From: Methylomonas sp. AM2-LC | Lineage (GTDB): Bacteria > Pseudomonadota > Gammaproteobacteria > Methylococcales > Methylomonadaceae | Direction of reading: 5' to 3' | NCBI RefSeq assembly: GCF_039904985.1 | Contig: NZ_CP157005.1 | Span: forward strand, 1,674,001 to 1,738,000 | Length of the DNA: 64,000 nucleotides | Shown: positions 27,895 to 36,526 of the stretch, piece after piece | Layout of the letters: every line of letters begins with the position of its first letter | How positions within the stretch are numbered: the first letter of the stretch is position 1 | The notes under the pieces: generated by a model | Seen by the model: only the letters and a program-made list of their open reading frames with translations | What the model was told of the DNA's origin: nothing | Database searches by the model: none | Position numbers and translations under genes: made by a program

Positions 27895-28884
27895 ATGAAT
27901 GCTAACCCGAAACAGATAACAATTCATAGTTCTTTACGCCACGATTGGCAGTTATCCGAAGTTGAGGCATTGTTCGCTTTGCCATTTAACGATTTGCTAT
28001 TTAAAGCGCAAACGGTACATCGGGCGAATTTTGATCCGAATCAAATTCAGGTGAGTAGTTTATTAAGCATTAAAACCGGCTCCTGCTCAGAAGATTGCGG
28101 TTATTGCCCACAAAGCGCCCGTTACGATTCGGATTTAACCCCAGAAGCTCTAATGCCTGTTGCTACGGTATTGAAAGCGGCTCAGCAAGCCAAAGCCGAT
28201 GGTGCTTCGCGGTTTTGTATGGGTGCCGCCTGGCGTAGCCCCAAAGATCGTGATATTGAACGCGTGGTAGAAATGGTGCAAGGCGTTAAAGCCTTGGGCA
28301 TGGAAACTTGCGTCACCTTGGGTATGTTGACGGATACGCAAACACAGGCTTTAAAAGACGGTGGTCTTGATTACTACAATCATAATTTGGATACTTCGGA
28401 AGACTACTATTCAGAAGTCATTACCACGCGTACTTATCAGGATAGACTGGATACACTGGCACGCGTTCGGGATGCCGGTATCAATGTGTGTTGCGGTGGT
28501 ATTGTTGGAATGGGCGAATCTGCACAGGATAGGGCTAAGCTGTTACAAGAACTGGCTAATCTGCCTAAACACCCAGAAAGTGTTCCTATCAATATGCTGG
28601 TACAAGTAGAAGGTACACCGTTATTTGGTTTGGATGCACTCGATCCTTTAGTCTTTATCAGAACAATTGCGGTAGCGCGGATTTTGATGCCAGAATCGCG
28701 AGTACGCTTGTCTGCCGGTCGTAAAGAAATGAGCGATGAAATGCAGGCTTTATGTTTTCTGGCGGGTGCTAATTCAATTTTTTACGGTGAAAAACTATTA
28801 ACGACCGATAATCCCATGACTAACCACGATAAACAGCTATTTGCACGGTTAGGTCTAAACACAGGTGGTTCTAGTTATAACTAA
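27895..28884 (+). CDS. bioB: Biotin synthase
   Basis: BioB inserts sulfur into dethiobiotin by radical SAM chemistry, the last step of biotin synthesis. The 329-residue protein has the radical SAM cysteines 64, 68 and 71 in '[13 protein letters not shown]', then '[13 protein letters not shown]' and 'YYNHNLDTS', and Arg in 'RLSAGRKEM' that binds the second cluster. ATG 27895 is chosen because GGAG at 27882-27885 lies 9 bases before it and homologs start here; TTG 27880 is an alternative. The stop overlaps bioF (TAATG). It heads a bioBFHCD operon; no operator for a biotin repressor was recognised upstream. Confidence 0.97.
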   Translation: MNANPKQITIHSSLRHDWQLSEVEALFALPFNDLLFKAQTVHRANFDPNQIQVSSLLSIKTGSCSEDCGYCPQSARYDSDLTPEALMPVATVLKAAQQAKADGASRFCMGAAWRSPKDRDIERVVEMVQGVKALGMETCVTLGMLTDTQTQALKDGGLDYYNHNLDTSEDYYSEVITTRTYQDRLDTLARVRDAGINVCCGGIVGMGESAQDRAKLLQELANLPKHPESVPINMLVQVEGTPLFGLDALDPLVFIRTIAVARILMPESRVRLSAGRKEMSDEMQALCFLAGANSIFYGEKLLTTDNPMTNHDKQLFARLGLNTGGSSYN

Positions 28885-30044
28885 TGCAGAATAGTTTCTA
28901 CAATTTTGCCGACCCGCTAGAACAGTTAAAGCAACAAAGTTTGTACCGTAGTCGCTGTGTACAAGAGGGGCCACAAGCCGTGGTACTTAATCTTGACGGT
29001 CGGCAATTGCTTAATTTTTGCAGCAATGATTATTTAGGCTTGGCTAATCATCCCGCTGTTTGTGCCGCCTTTCAGCAGGCTGTTAATAGCTATGGCGTAG
29101 GCAGTGGCGCTGCCCATTTGATTTGTGGTCATTCAACTGCACATCACGCTCTGGAAGAAGAGTTGGCTGCTTTTACCGGTCGTAGTAGGGCGTTATTGTT
29201 TTCCACTGGTTATATGGCGAATTTAGGCGTTATTTCTGCCTTATTAGGGCGTGGCGATAGTCTGTTTGCCGACCGGCTCAATCATGCGTCCTTGGTTGAT
29301 GGTGCCTTATTGTCACGCGCACGTTTGCAGCGCTATGCACATGCCGATATGGATGCTCTACAAACGCAGTTAGCCACTTGTCAGAGTAAAGCTTTGCTGG
29401 TGAGCGATGGTGTGTTCAGTATGGATGGCGATTTAGCACCGCTGGAAAAGTTAGCACATTTAGCCGCGCAGTATCAAGCCGGTTTGTTAATCGATGATGC
29501 ACATGGGTTTGGAGTATTGGGTGCTCAGGGCGGAGGAGTGGTCGAACATTTTGGCTTATCTCAGCAAGATGTGCCAATCCTAATGGGTACTTTAGGTAAA
29601 GCTTTTGGTACCTTTGGAGCCTTTGTAGCGGGTGCTGATGATCTTATTGAGTTTTTAATACAAAAAGCCAGAACCTATGTGTTCACTACGGCTTTGCCTC
29701 CCGCTGTGGCCGCTGCCAGTCGGGTTAGTTTGCAATTAGTGCAAACTGAAACTTGGCGTCGTGAGAAATTACAACAGTTAATCTTGCGCTTTCGCTCCGG
29801 CGCCGAGCAGCAAGGCTTGCCTTTGCTGGATTCCTTTACCCCCATCCAGCCGTTACTAATTGGCGATAGCGAGCGGGTAATGGCGATAAGTAAGCAATTG
29901 CTGGCATTGGGATTTTTGGTTAGTGCTATTCGCCCACCTACGGTACCTGCGGGAACAGCCCGATTACGCATCACGTTTTCCGCCCAACACCAGGAAAGCC
30001 AAGTTGATGCCCTATTGGACGTATTGGCTAAGGTTGTGCGGTGA
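28884..30044 (+). CDS. bioF: 8-amino-7-oxononanoate synthase
   Basis: Condenses pimeloyl-ACP with alanine to 7-keto-8-aminopelargonate. The 386-residue PLP enzyme has 'FCSNDYLGLANHP', 'GSGAAHLICGHSTAHHALEE', 'ADRLNHASLVDGA', 'IDDAHGFGVLG' and the PLP lysine in 'TLGKAFGTFGAF'. Its ATG overlaps the bioB stop by one base, and its own stop overlaps the GTG start of bioH (GTGA), so translation is coupled throughout. Length is normal for the family. Confidence 0.97.
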   Translation: MQNSFYNFADPLEQLKQQSLYRSRCVQEGPQAVVLNLDGRQLLNFCSNDYLGLANHPAVCAAFQQAVNSYGVGSGAAHLICGHSTAHHALEEELAAFTGRSRALLFSTGYMANLGVISALLGRGDSLFADRLNHASLVDGALLSRARLQRYAHADMDALQTQLATCQSKALLVSDGVFSMDGDLAPLEKLAHLAAQYQAGLLIDDAHGFGVLGAQGGGVVEHFGLSQQDVPILMGTLGKAFGTFGAFVAGADDLIEFLIQKARTYVFTTALPPAVAAASRVSLQLVQTETWRREKLQQLILRFRSGAEQQGLPLLDSFTPIQPLLIGDSERVMAISKQLLALGFLVSAIRPPTVPAGTARLRITFSAQHQESQVDALLDVLAKVVR

Positions 30045-30802
30045 CAACTCTAAATATACAAGTTTTTGGGCAAGGTCAGGCCGTGGTGTTAGTTCATGGC
30101 TGGGGAATGCATACAGGTGTATGGTTAGGATTTGCCCAGCAATTAGCCGCAGACTATCAGGTCATTTGTGTGGATTTGCCAGGACACGGAAGTAGTGACA
30201 AGCTGGTTTCCTATAGTCTGGATAGTATGAGTCAGGCTTTGCTGGCAGCAATACCCGTTGAAAAATTCATAGTACTGGGCTGGTCTCTGGGGGCTACACT
30301 GGCAATCGCCATGGCGGAACGTAGTCCGCAGCGGGTTGATGCGCTGTTTATACTCGCCGGCAACCCATGCTTTGTGCAAACGGCCGATTGGCCAGGAGTA
30401 CTTCCGGATATTTTGGATGCTTTTATTGAGCAATTAGCCGTTAATGCACAGGTAACGCAACAACGTTTTTTAGCACTACAGGTCTATGGTCAGACAAATT
30501 GCAGACAATTATTGCAAACATTAAAGCAACAGTTGCAATTAGCTCAATCGCCAGATATTGAGGCGCTTACGGCTGGTTTACAAATTCTTAAACAGAGTGA
30601 TTTGCGCAGTGCCTTGATGCATATAAATTGCCCTGTTATTGTCATTTTGGGTGCTGAAGATAAATTGATACCACAGGCGACACTGCAAGCGCTGCAGCAG
30701 ATAATGCCCCAAATTAAGCTACATAGTATAGAAAATGCAGGGCATGTACCGTTTCTTACCCATAATGAACAGTTGCTGGCACTGCTACGGGCGGCACTAT
30801 GA
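30041..30802 (+). CDS. bioH: Pimeloyl-ACP methyl ester carboxylesterase
   Basis: BioH removes the methyl group from pimeloyl-ACP methyl ester, releasing the product made by the BioC route. The 253-residue alpha/beta hydrolase shows the oxyanion region 'LVHGWGMHTGVW', the nucleophile elbow 'LGWSLGATLA', Asp in 'ILGAEDKLIP' and the catalytic His in 'ENAGHVPFLTH'. A GTG start lies in the bioF stop overlap. It ends in an ATGA overlap with bioC, its functional partner. Confidence 0.95.
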   Translation: MTTLNIQVFGQGQAVVLVHGWGMHTGVWLGFAQQLAADYQVICVDLPGHGSSDKLVSYSLDSMSQALLAAIPVEKFIVLGWSLGATLAIAMAERSPQRVDALFILAGNPCFVQTADWPGVLPDILDAFIEQLAVNAQVTQQRFLALQVYGQTNCRQLLQTLKQQLQLAQSPDIEALTAGLQILKQSDLRSALMHINCPVIVILGAEDKLIPQATLQALQQIMPQIKLHSIENAGHVPFLTHNEQLLALLRAAL

Positions 30803-31590
30803 AGCCTGAATGTCTATTGGATAAAGGTAAAATTAAACAGGCGTTTACTGAGGCGGCACAAAGCTATGATGCCTTTGCGGGCTTGCAACGCCAAGTAGGC
30901 GATACTTTGCTGCAAAAATACCCGATGCAAGCCCAATCTGGCCTTGTGATGGATTTGGGTTGCGGAACTGGTTATTTAACCCGGAAAATGGCTGAACACA
31001 GTGCCCAACATGCTTTGTTGGCCGTGGATATTGCTTTACCCATGTTGCAAACGTGTCGGCAGAAAAACATAATCAGTCCAGTGGCTTATGTCTGTGCCGA
31101 TGCAGAGAATCTTAGTTTTTCTGCACAAAGCATACAACAGATTTATTCAAATCTGGCTGTGCAATGGTGCCAGAATTTAGGTGCGGTATTTGCGAATTGT
31201 CAGCGTATGCTAAAGCCTGATGGGCAATGGGTATTTAGTACCTTTGGCCCCACTACTTTGCAGGAGTTAAAAACTGCTTGGGCAGCAGTTGATGACTACG
31301 CGCATGTCAATAGTTTTTATACTTCCACGCAAATCGTTGAGTTTTTACAAGAATCAGGTTTTGTGTCGATTGAATATGAATGCATCAGTTATCAAAGTTT
31401 ATATCCGTCGGTGTTGGCTTTAATGCAAGAATTAAAAGCCATTGGTGCGCATAATGTTTCTAGCGGTAGAAACAGAAAGCTCACTTCTCGCTCTCATTTA
31501 CAGCAGATGATAGCGAATTACGAACGCGCTATGTCAACTGGAGCGCTGCTGGCTACTTACGAGATTATTTTTGTTCGGGCCAGGGTATAA
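30799..31590 (+). CDS. bioC: Malonyl-ACP O-methyltransferase
   Basis: BioC methylates malonyl-ACP so that it can enter fatty acid synthesis as a primer for the pimeloyl chain. The 263-residue methyltransferase has the BioC opening 'KGKIKQAFTEAAQSYDAFA', SAM motif I 'VMDLGCGTGYLTRKMA', 'YVCADAENLSF' and 'SNLAVQWCQNL', all typical. Starts in the bioH stop (ATGA); overlaps the upstream part of the bioD frame, whose own start lies 4 bases after its stop. Confidence 0.96.
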   Translation: MKPECLLDKGKIKQAFTEAAQSYDAFAGLQRQVGDTLLQKYPMQAQSGLVMDLGCGTGYLTRKMAEHSAQHALLAVDIALPMLQTCRQKNIISPVAYVCADAENLSFSAQSIQQIYSNLAVQWCQNLGAVFANCQRMLKPDGQWVFSTFGPTTLQELKTAWAAVDDYAHVNSFYTSTQIVEFLQESGFVSIEYECISYQSLYPSVLALMQELKAIGAHNVSSGRNRKLTSRSHLQQMIANYERAMSTGALLATYEIIFVRARV

Positions 31591-31594
31591 AAAC

Positions 31595-32260
31595 ATGGCA
31601 TCCAGTTTTTTTATTACAGGAACAGATACTGATATTGGAAAAACCTGGGTAACAGTGGCATTGATGCGACATTTTAGTCAGCAAGGTTTTAATGTTGCAG
31701 GTATGAAGCCTGTAGCTGCTGGCTGTGAGTGGCGGTCAGGACATTGGGAAAATAATGATGCTTTAATGCTGCAACAATATGCTACTCTGCCCTTTACCTA
31801 TCAGCAAATTAACCCTTATGCGTTTGAATTACCCCTCTCTCCGCATATCGCTTGTGGTGAAGTAATGGTTGAAGAAAGCCGCATCTTATCAAGCTACGAA
31901 ACCATGCAAAGTCAGGTAGATAGGATTCTGGTTGAGGGTGCCGGGGGCTGGTTTTCGCCTTTAAGTCAGTCTCTGGATAATGCCAGACTGGCTCAGATTC
32001 TGCGATTGCCAGTCATTATTGTGGTTGGTATACGGTTAGGATGTATCAATCATGCTCGTTTAACCTTGCAAGCAGTGCAGGCAGCAGGAGTAGAGTGTGC
32101 AGGTTGGGTGGCGGTGGAAATAATTCCTGATAGGGTAGATTATCAAGCAAATGTTGAGTATTTACGCGGATGTTTACATGTGCCGTTGTTAGCCGAGATG
32201 CCGCATATGGTTGTTGCCGATTTCGATGTGCTAGCCAGTAAATTTGAGATGTGTATCTGA
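31595..32260 (+). CDS. bioD: Dethiobiotin synthetase
   Basis: Carboxylates and closes the ureido ring of 7,8-diaminopelargonate using ATP. The 221-residue protein has the P-loop 'ITGTDTDIGKTWVTVALM', 'GMKPVAAGCEW', 'PLSPHIACGE', and 'LVEGAGGWFSPL', the standard BioD blocks. ATG 31595 is preferred to the earlier in-frame ATG at 31571, which lies inside bioC and adds residues absent from homologs. It closes the bioBFHCD operon; bioA (the aminotransferase between BioF and BioD) is not in this window. Confidence 0.96.
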   Translation: MASSFFITGTDTDIGKTWVTVALMRHFSQQGFNVAGMKPVAAGCEWRSGHWENNDALMLQQYATLPFTYQQINPYAFELPLSPHIACGEVMVEESRILSSYETMQSQVDRILVEGAGGWFSPLSQSLDNARLAQILRLPVIIVVGIRLGCINHARLTLQAVQAAGVECAGWVAVEIIPDRVDYQANVEYLRGCLHVPLLAEMPHMVVADFDVLASKFEMCI

Positions 32261-32267
32261 AAAAAAA

Positions 32268-32325
32268 TTGATTTAGATCAAAATTAAACAGCTTAAGCAG
32301 ACGACAATGCAATCTCCACTATAAT
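32268..32325 (+). promoter_or_regulatory. FNR/Anr-type box and -10 element upstream of bacteriohemerythrin
   Basis: TTGAT-TTAG-ATCAA at 32268-32281 is a perfect match to the FNR/Anr consensus (TTGAT-N4-ATCAA). A TATAAT at 32320-32325 lies 38 bases after it; the box centre falls about 57-60 bases before the predicted start, near the class I activator position. This suggests induction of the hemerythrin gene under low oxygen. Regulation is inferred from the sites only. Confidence 0.75.
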
Positions 32326-32346
32326 AATACAAACGGGAGATATGTT

Positions 32347-32742
32347 ATGGCCTTAATTACTTGGACAGAAGCACAATACGGTACCGGAGTTGGCTTTGCT
32401 GATGATGAGCACAAAACTTTATTTGGTTTACTTAATAAACTTTACGATGAAGCAACGGGTGGTGCAGCTCGCGCGACTATTGGTGCCTCACTGGATGCTT
32501 TAATTGCTTATGTAGTTGATCATTTTGCTCATGAAGAAAAAGAAATGATCGCCAAAGGATTTGGTGGTTATGATCGCCACAAAGCAGAACATGTTGCTTT
32601 AATTGGTATTTGTGCCGATTTACAGAAAAAATTTCACGCGGGTGAAGCGGAAGTGACTGAAGATGTAGGTCAATTGGTTAAAGGCTGGTTGGATAATCAT
32701 ATTCCAACATTCGATAAAGCCTATTCAGATGCGTTAAAATAA
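32347..32742 (+). CDS. Bacteriohemerythrin
   Basis: A small cytoplasmic di-iron O2-binding protein of 131 residues, like that of Methylococcus capsulatus, thought to ferry or store O2 for methane oxidation. All seven iron ligands are in place: His22, His59, Glu63, His78, His82, His118 and Asp123 ('DDEHKTLF', 'DHFAHEEKEM', 'DRHKAEHV', 'DNHIPTFDKAY'). GGGAGA precedes the ATG. It has its own promoter with an FNR-type box and its own terminator, and lies just upstream of the cytochrome oxidase operon, which suits a role in oxygen supply. Confidence 0.96.
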   Translation: MALITWTEAQYGTGVGFADDEHKTLFGLLNKLYDEATGGAARATIGASLDALIAYVVDHFAHEEKEMIAKGFGGYDRHKAEHVALIGICADLQKKFHAGEAEVTEDVGQLVKGWLDNHIPTFDKAYSDALK

Positions 32743-32770
32743 TGTTCGAATAAGCCTTAGAGGGTGTTAA

Positions 32771-32806
32771 AAGGCTTGCGGGCAGTCATGTTCGCAGGCC
32801 TTTTTT
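32771..32806 (+). terminator. Rho-independent terminator after bacteriohemerythrin
   Basis: AAGGCTTGCG pairs with CGCAGGCCTT (one G-T wobble) around a loop of about 10 bases, followed by six T. It isolates the hemerythrin transcript from coxB. Confidence 0.88.
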
Positions 32807-32986
32807 ATGTGTACCTTAAAAAACTGTTAAAGCTCTTCTGGTTTAGAGTTGTGTCATAGGTTAGAATTGCCCAGTTAATTTGTGATAATTATTGTAAATG
32901 GAAATTGTTGTCTACTGCTTTGGACGCTAAAATTACAAAAAAATATAACGCATACAAGTTTATAACTACTATCGGGAGGCTGCTCC

Positions 32987-34129
32987 GTGAAAAAAACAAA
33001 GCAACTGTTCGTATGTTTGGTGTTAATGGTGTTAAGCCTGAATACTGCGCATGCTGACTATACACTCAACCTTATGCGTGGCGAGACAACGCTTAGTCAT
33101 GAAATTTATGACTTGCATATGCTTATTTTGTGGATTTGTGTGTTTATTGGCGTCGCTGTATTTGGCACCATGTTTTACTCGATCATACATCACCGTAAAT
33201 CAAAAGGGCATGTTGCAGCACAATTTCACGAAAATACTAAAGTTGAAATTATCTGGACAATTATTCCTACTCTGATTCTGATTGGTATGGCGATACCTGC
33301 CACTAAGGCCTTAGTAGATCTGGATAAAACCCAGGAATCCGACATGACTATTAAAGTCACCGGAAAACAATGGTATTGGGATTACGAATATCTGGATAGT
33401 GGTGTTCATTTTGAAAGCCATCTGGACGAAGTCAGTGAAATTGGGCACCGTATTAAGAATAATGATCCGCGTAAATCTGATTCTGCTGAAAAGCCTTATT
33501 TGTTAAGTGTTGACAAGCCTTTGGTAGTACCTGTTAAAAAGAAAATTCGTTTTCTGTTTACCAGTCAGGATGTTATTCACTCTTGGTGGGTGCCTGATTT
33601 AGGTTGGAAAAAAGATGCAAATCCAGGATTTGTTAACGAGGCCTGGACATCAGTCGATAAAGCCGGTACCTATCGTGGTCAATGTACCGAGTTATGTGGC
33701 CGAGATCATGGCTTTATGCCGATTGTAGTCATTGCTATGGAGCAGCCTGATTATGATAAATGGGTAAAATCAACGCTGGATAATCAGAATAAAGCCCCAG
33801 ACTTAAGTGATGAAGAGCGTTCGGTATTAATGACCAACGGTGCTTCCGTCTATATTAAAAATTGTGTGGCCTGTCATCAAATTGATGGTAAGGGCATCTC
33901 TGGCTGGTATCCTGCATTACGTGGTAGTGCTAAAGTAACTGGCAGTATGGATCAGTTGATAGGCTTTGTTCAGGCAGGAACCAGTAAAATGCCAGCATTC
34001 CGTAAATTGCCTGATAATCAGTTAGCAGAATTGCTTACCTATATCAGAAATGCACCGGAGCTGGGTAATAATGTGGGTGATGAAATTCAACCCAACAAAA
34101 TTACGCCTAAATGGGACGACGATGAATAA
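32987..34129 (+). CDS. coxB: Cytochrome c oxidase subunit II with C-terminal cytochrome c domain
   Basis: Receives electrons from cytochrome c and passes them to subunit I. 380 residues: signal peptide ('MKKTKQLFVCLVLMVLSLNT', cleavage after AHA), two helices, the CuA cupredoxin domain with ligands in 'CTELCGRDHGFM' (Cys233, Cys237, His241) and 'QWYWDYEY', then a fused heme c domain with 'CVACHQ' (Cys293, Cys296, His297) and a distal Met in 'SKMPAF'. This is the caa3-like arrangement. The GTG start is supported by GGGAGG at 32974-32979, 7 bases upstream. It heads coxB-coxA-small ORF-ctaG-coxC. Confidence 0.97.
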   Translation: MKKTKQLFVCLVLMVLSLNTAHADYTLNLMRGETTLSHEIYDLHMLILWICVFIGVAVFGTMFYSIIHHRKSKGHVAAQFHENTKVEIIWTIIPTLILIGMAIPATKALVDLDKTQESDMTIKVTGKQWYWDYEYLDSGVHFESHLDEVSEIGHRIKNNDPRKSDSAEKPYLLSVDKPLVVPVKKKIRFLFTSQDVIHSWWVPDLGWKKDANPGFVNEAWTSVDKAGTYRGQCTELCGRDHGFMPIVVIAMEQPDYDKWVKSTLDNQNKAPDLSDEERSVLMTNGASVYIKNCVACHQIDGKGISGWYPALRGSAKVTGSMDQLIGFVQAGTSKMPAFRKLPDNQLAELLTYIRNAPELGNNVGDEIQPNKITPKWDDDE

Positions 34130-34182
34130 GCCAAGTACTTTCTCATTGTACGATTTTTCTAATTATTGTTGAGGTATAGAGT

Positions 34183-35811
34183 ATGTCTGCTGTCGTAGCT
34201 GAGCATGATGATCATCACGATCATGAACACGACCATGAACACCATGGCCCGGAAAAAGGTATTTTGCGCTGGATTATTACCACTAATCACAAAGATATAG
34301 GTACTTTGTATCTGTTTTTTGCACTGGTGATGTTTTTTGTCGGCGGTACCATGGCATTGATTATCCGTGCCGAATTATTTGAACCGGGATTACAGTTTGT
34401 TGATCCTAATTTTTTCAATTCAATGACCACCATGCATGCGCTGGTTATGGTATTTGGAGCGGTTATGCCTGCTTTTGTTGGGCTGGCAAACTGGCAGATA
34501 CCTTTGATGATTGGTGCGCCCGATATGGCGCTGCCACGCATGAATAACATGAGCTTTTGGATGTTGGTGGCGGGTATTTTACTGATTGCCAGCACCTTGT
34601 TTATGGAAGGTGGTGCGCCCTCCGCTGGCTGGACTTTCTATCCACCTTTGGTGATGCAAACTGGCAAAGCGTTTCCTTTTGCTGTTTTCGCTGTCCATTT
34701 GTTGGGTGTGTCTTCCATTATGGGGGCTATCAATATTATCGCGACTATTTTCAATATGCGTGCTCCTGGCATGACATTGATGAAAATGCCTTTGTTCGTC
34801 TGGACTTGGTTAATTACTGCGTTTTTGTTGATTGCCATTATGCCGGTGTTTGCTGGTGCCGTAACCATGTTATTGACCGACCGTTTCTTTGACACCAGCT
34901 TCTTTGATGCTGCAGGTGGTGGTGATCCGGTTCTGTATCAACATATTTTTTGGTTCTTTGGTCATCCAGAAGTGTATGTAATGATTCTGCCAACCTTTGG
35001 TGTTGCTTCTACCATTATTCCAGTATTTGCGCGTAAACCGTTGTTTGGTTATGCGTCTATGGTTTATGCAACAGGTGCTATTGCTTTCCTGTCTTTCATT
35101 GTGTGGGCGCATCACATGTTTACCGTTGGTTTGCCCATCGCGGGTGAGTTGTACTTTATGTACGCTACCATGCTGATTGCTATACCAACAGGTGTAAAGG
35201 TATTTAACTGGACAGCAACTATGTGGAAAGGTGCCATGACTTTTGAAACGCCTATGCTGTTTTCAATTGCCTTTGTGGTACTGTTTACTATGGGTGGTTT
35301 CACAGGTTTAATGATGTCTGTTGCACCTGTTGATTTCCAATATCATGATACTTATTTTATTGTTGCCCATTTTCATTACACTCTAGTACCTGCTTCCATT
35401 TTCATTTTGATGGCCGCTGGTTATTTTTGGTTGCCGAAATGGACTGGACACATGTACAACGAAAGAATCGGTAGATTGCATTTTTGGTTGTCAGTGGTAT
35501 CCGTGAATATTTTGTTCTTTCCACAACATTTTCTGGGTTTAGCAGGTATGCCACGTCGGATACCTGATTATGCTATCCAATTTGCGGATTGGAATATGGT
35601 GTCGAGTATCGGCGCATTTATGTATGGCTTTAGTCAATTGATATTTGTATGGATTGTTATTGATACCATCAAAGGCGGAACTGGCGAAAAAGTAACAGAT
35701 GAAGTATGGGAAGATGCAAGTAAGCACAGTCTGGAATGGACTTTGCCATCACCACTTCCGTATCATACCTTTACTACACCGCCTGAAGTTATCCCAACCG
35801 AGCACGTTTAA
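34183..35811 (+). CDS. coxA: Cytochrome c oxidase subunit I
   Basis: The catalytic subunit of the aa3-type oxidase, 542 residues with 12 predicted helices. Heme and CuB ligands are seen in 'TMHALVMVFG' (low-spin heme His), 'FWFFGHPEVYVMILP' (CuB His and the cross-linked Tyr), 'WAHHMFTVG' (two CuB His) and 'YFIVAHFHYTL' (heme a3 and a His pair). The N-terminal ~26 residues are strikingly rich in His and Asp ('EHDDHHDHEHDHEHH') before the usual 'ILRWIITTNHKDIGTLYLFF'. That tail could bind copper or other metals; this is inference. It is followed by a short membrane ORF and ctaG. Confidence 0.98.
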   Translation: MSAVVAEHDDHHDHEHDHEHHGPEKGILRWIITTNHKDIGTLYLFFALVMFFVGGTMALIIRAELFEPGLQFVDPNFFNSMTTMHALVMVFGAVMPAFVGLANWQIPLMIGAPDMALPRMNNMSFWMLVAGILLIASTLFMEGGAPSAGWTFYPPLVMQTGKAFPFAVFAVHLLGVSSIMGAINIIATIFNMRAPGMTLMKMPLFVWTWLITAFLLIAIMPVFAGAVTMLLTDRFFDTSFFDAAGGGDPVLYQHIFWFFGHPEVYVMILPTFGVASTIIPVFARKPLFGYASMVYATGAIAFLSFIVWAHHMFTVGLPIAGELYFMYATMLIAIPTGVKVFNWTATMWKGAMTFETPMLFSIAFVVLFTMGGFTGLMMSVAPVDFQYHDTYFIVAHFHYTLVPASIFILMAAGYFWLPKWTGHMYNERIGRLHFWLSVVSVNILFFPQHFLGLAGMPRRIPDYAIQFADWNMVSSIGAFMYGFSQLIFVWIVIDTIKGGTGEKVTDEVWEDASKHSLEWTLPSPLPYHTFTTPPEVIPTEHV

Positions 35812-35874
35812 TTTCGGCTGGAAGTCAATTAATAACCCCTCGGTTAAATAAAAGGCCGGGGGGTGGGTGAGATA

Positions 35875-35973
35875 ATGGATATAAAGAAAAAGAATATTCT
35901 GACCGCTATAATTTTGGTGATAGTCGCTGCTACCATTTACGTGTTTGCCGTATTAAAGGCAATGTCGCAATGA
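35875..35973 (+). CDS. Small single-helix protein of the cox operon (32 aa)
   Basis: An ATG at 35875, after a GGTGGGTGAG ribosome region, opens 32 codons: a basic start 'MDIKKKN' then one hydrophobic helix 'ILTAIILVIVAATIYVFAVL'. It overlaps the ctaG start by 4 bases (ATGA), a strong sign of real translation. Short proteins of this type between coxA and ctaG are seen in other proteobacterial cox operons; a role in oxidase assembly is likely but not shown. Confidence 0.7.
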   Translation: MDIKKKNILTAIILVIVAATIYVFAVLKAMSQ

Positions 35974-36512
35974 GTGAAGATCTGCAGCAAAAAAATACCA
36001 AACTGGCAAAAAAGTTGCTGATTTTGGCGGTATTAATGTTTGGTTTTGGTTATGCTTTAGTACCACTCTACGATGTACTTTGCGACCTAACTGGGCAAAA
36101 TATTAAACTAGAATCGGCTACCAATAGCGAAGAAGTGTTTGCTGTGGATGAAAGTCGGGAGATTAGGGTTGAATTTATTACTTCGGTTAACGAATCAACA
36201 CCTTTAACTTTTCGTGCCGAAACCAATAGTTTGAAAGTGCATCCTGGTCAATATTACACGGTAAATTTTTATGCTAAAAATAATACAGATCAAGCACTAA
36301 AAGCTCAGGCTATTCCCAGTATTTCGCCGGGGTTGGCAGAAGAATTTTTTAAAAAAGTGCAATGTTTTTGTTTTACAACCCAAACATTTGCGGGTAAAGA
36401 AGAAAAAACCATGCCGGTTCGGTTCGTGGTAAACCCAAAATTGCCTGAGCGTTATAAAACTATTACCTTGTCATACACTTTTTTTGACAGAACAAATATT
36501 ATTGAAAATTAA
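35970..36512 (+). CDS. ctaG: Cytochrome c oxidase assembly protein CtaG (Cox11)
   Basis: Delivers copper to the CuB site of subunit I. The 180-residue protein has one N-terminal helix ('LLILAVLMFGFGYALVPLYD') with 'YDVLCDLTGQN' directly after it, an immunoglobulin-like periplasmic domain, and the copper-binding motif 'KVQCFCFTTQ' with Cys-Phe-Cys-Phe, then 'PVRFVVNPKLP' and 'LSYTFFD', all Cox11 signatures. Its start overlaps the small ORF upstream; coxC follows after 14 bases, with a GGGGAAGGG ribosome region between. Confidence 0.97.
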   Translation: MSEDLQQKNTKLAKKLLILAVLMFGFGYALVPLYDVLCDLTGQNIKLESATNSEEVFAVDESREIRVEFITSVNESTPLTFRAETNSLKVHPGQYYTVNFYAKNNTDQALKAQAIPSISPGLAEEFFKKVQCFCFTTQTFAGKEEKTMPVRFVVNPKLPERYKTITLSYTFFDRTNIIEN

Positions 36513-36526
36513 CAAAGGGGAAGGGC

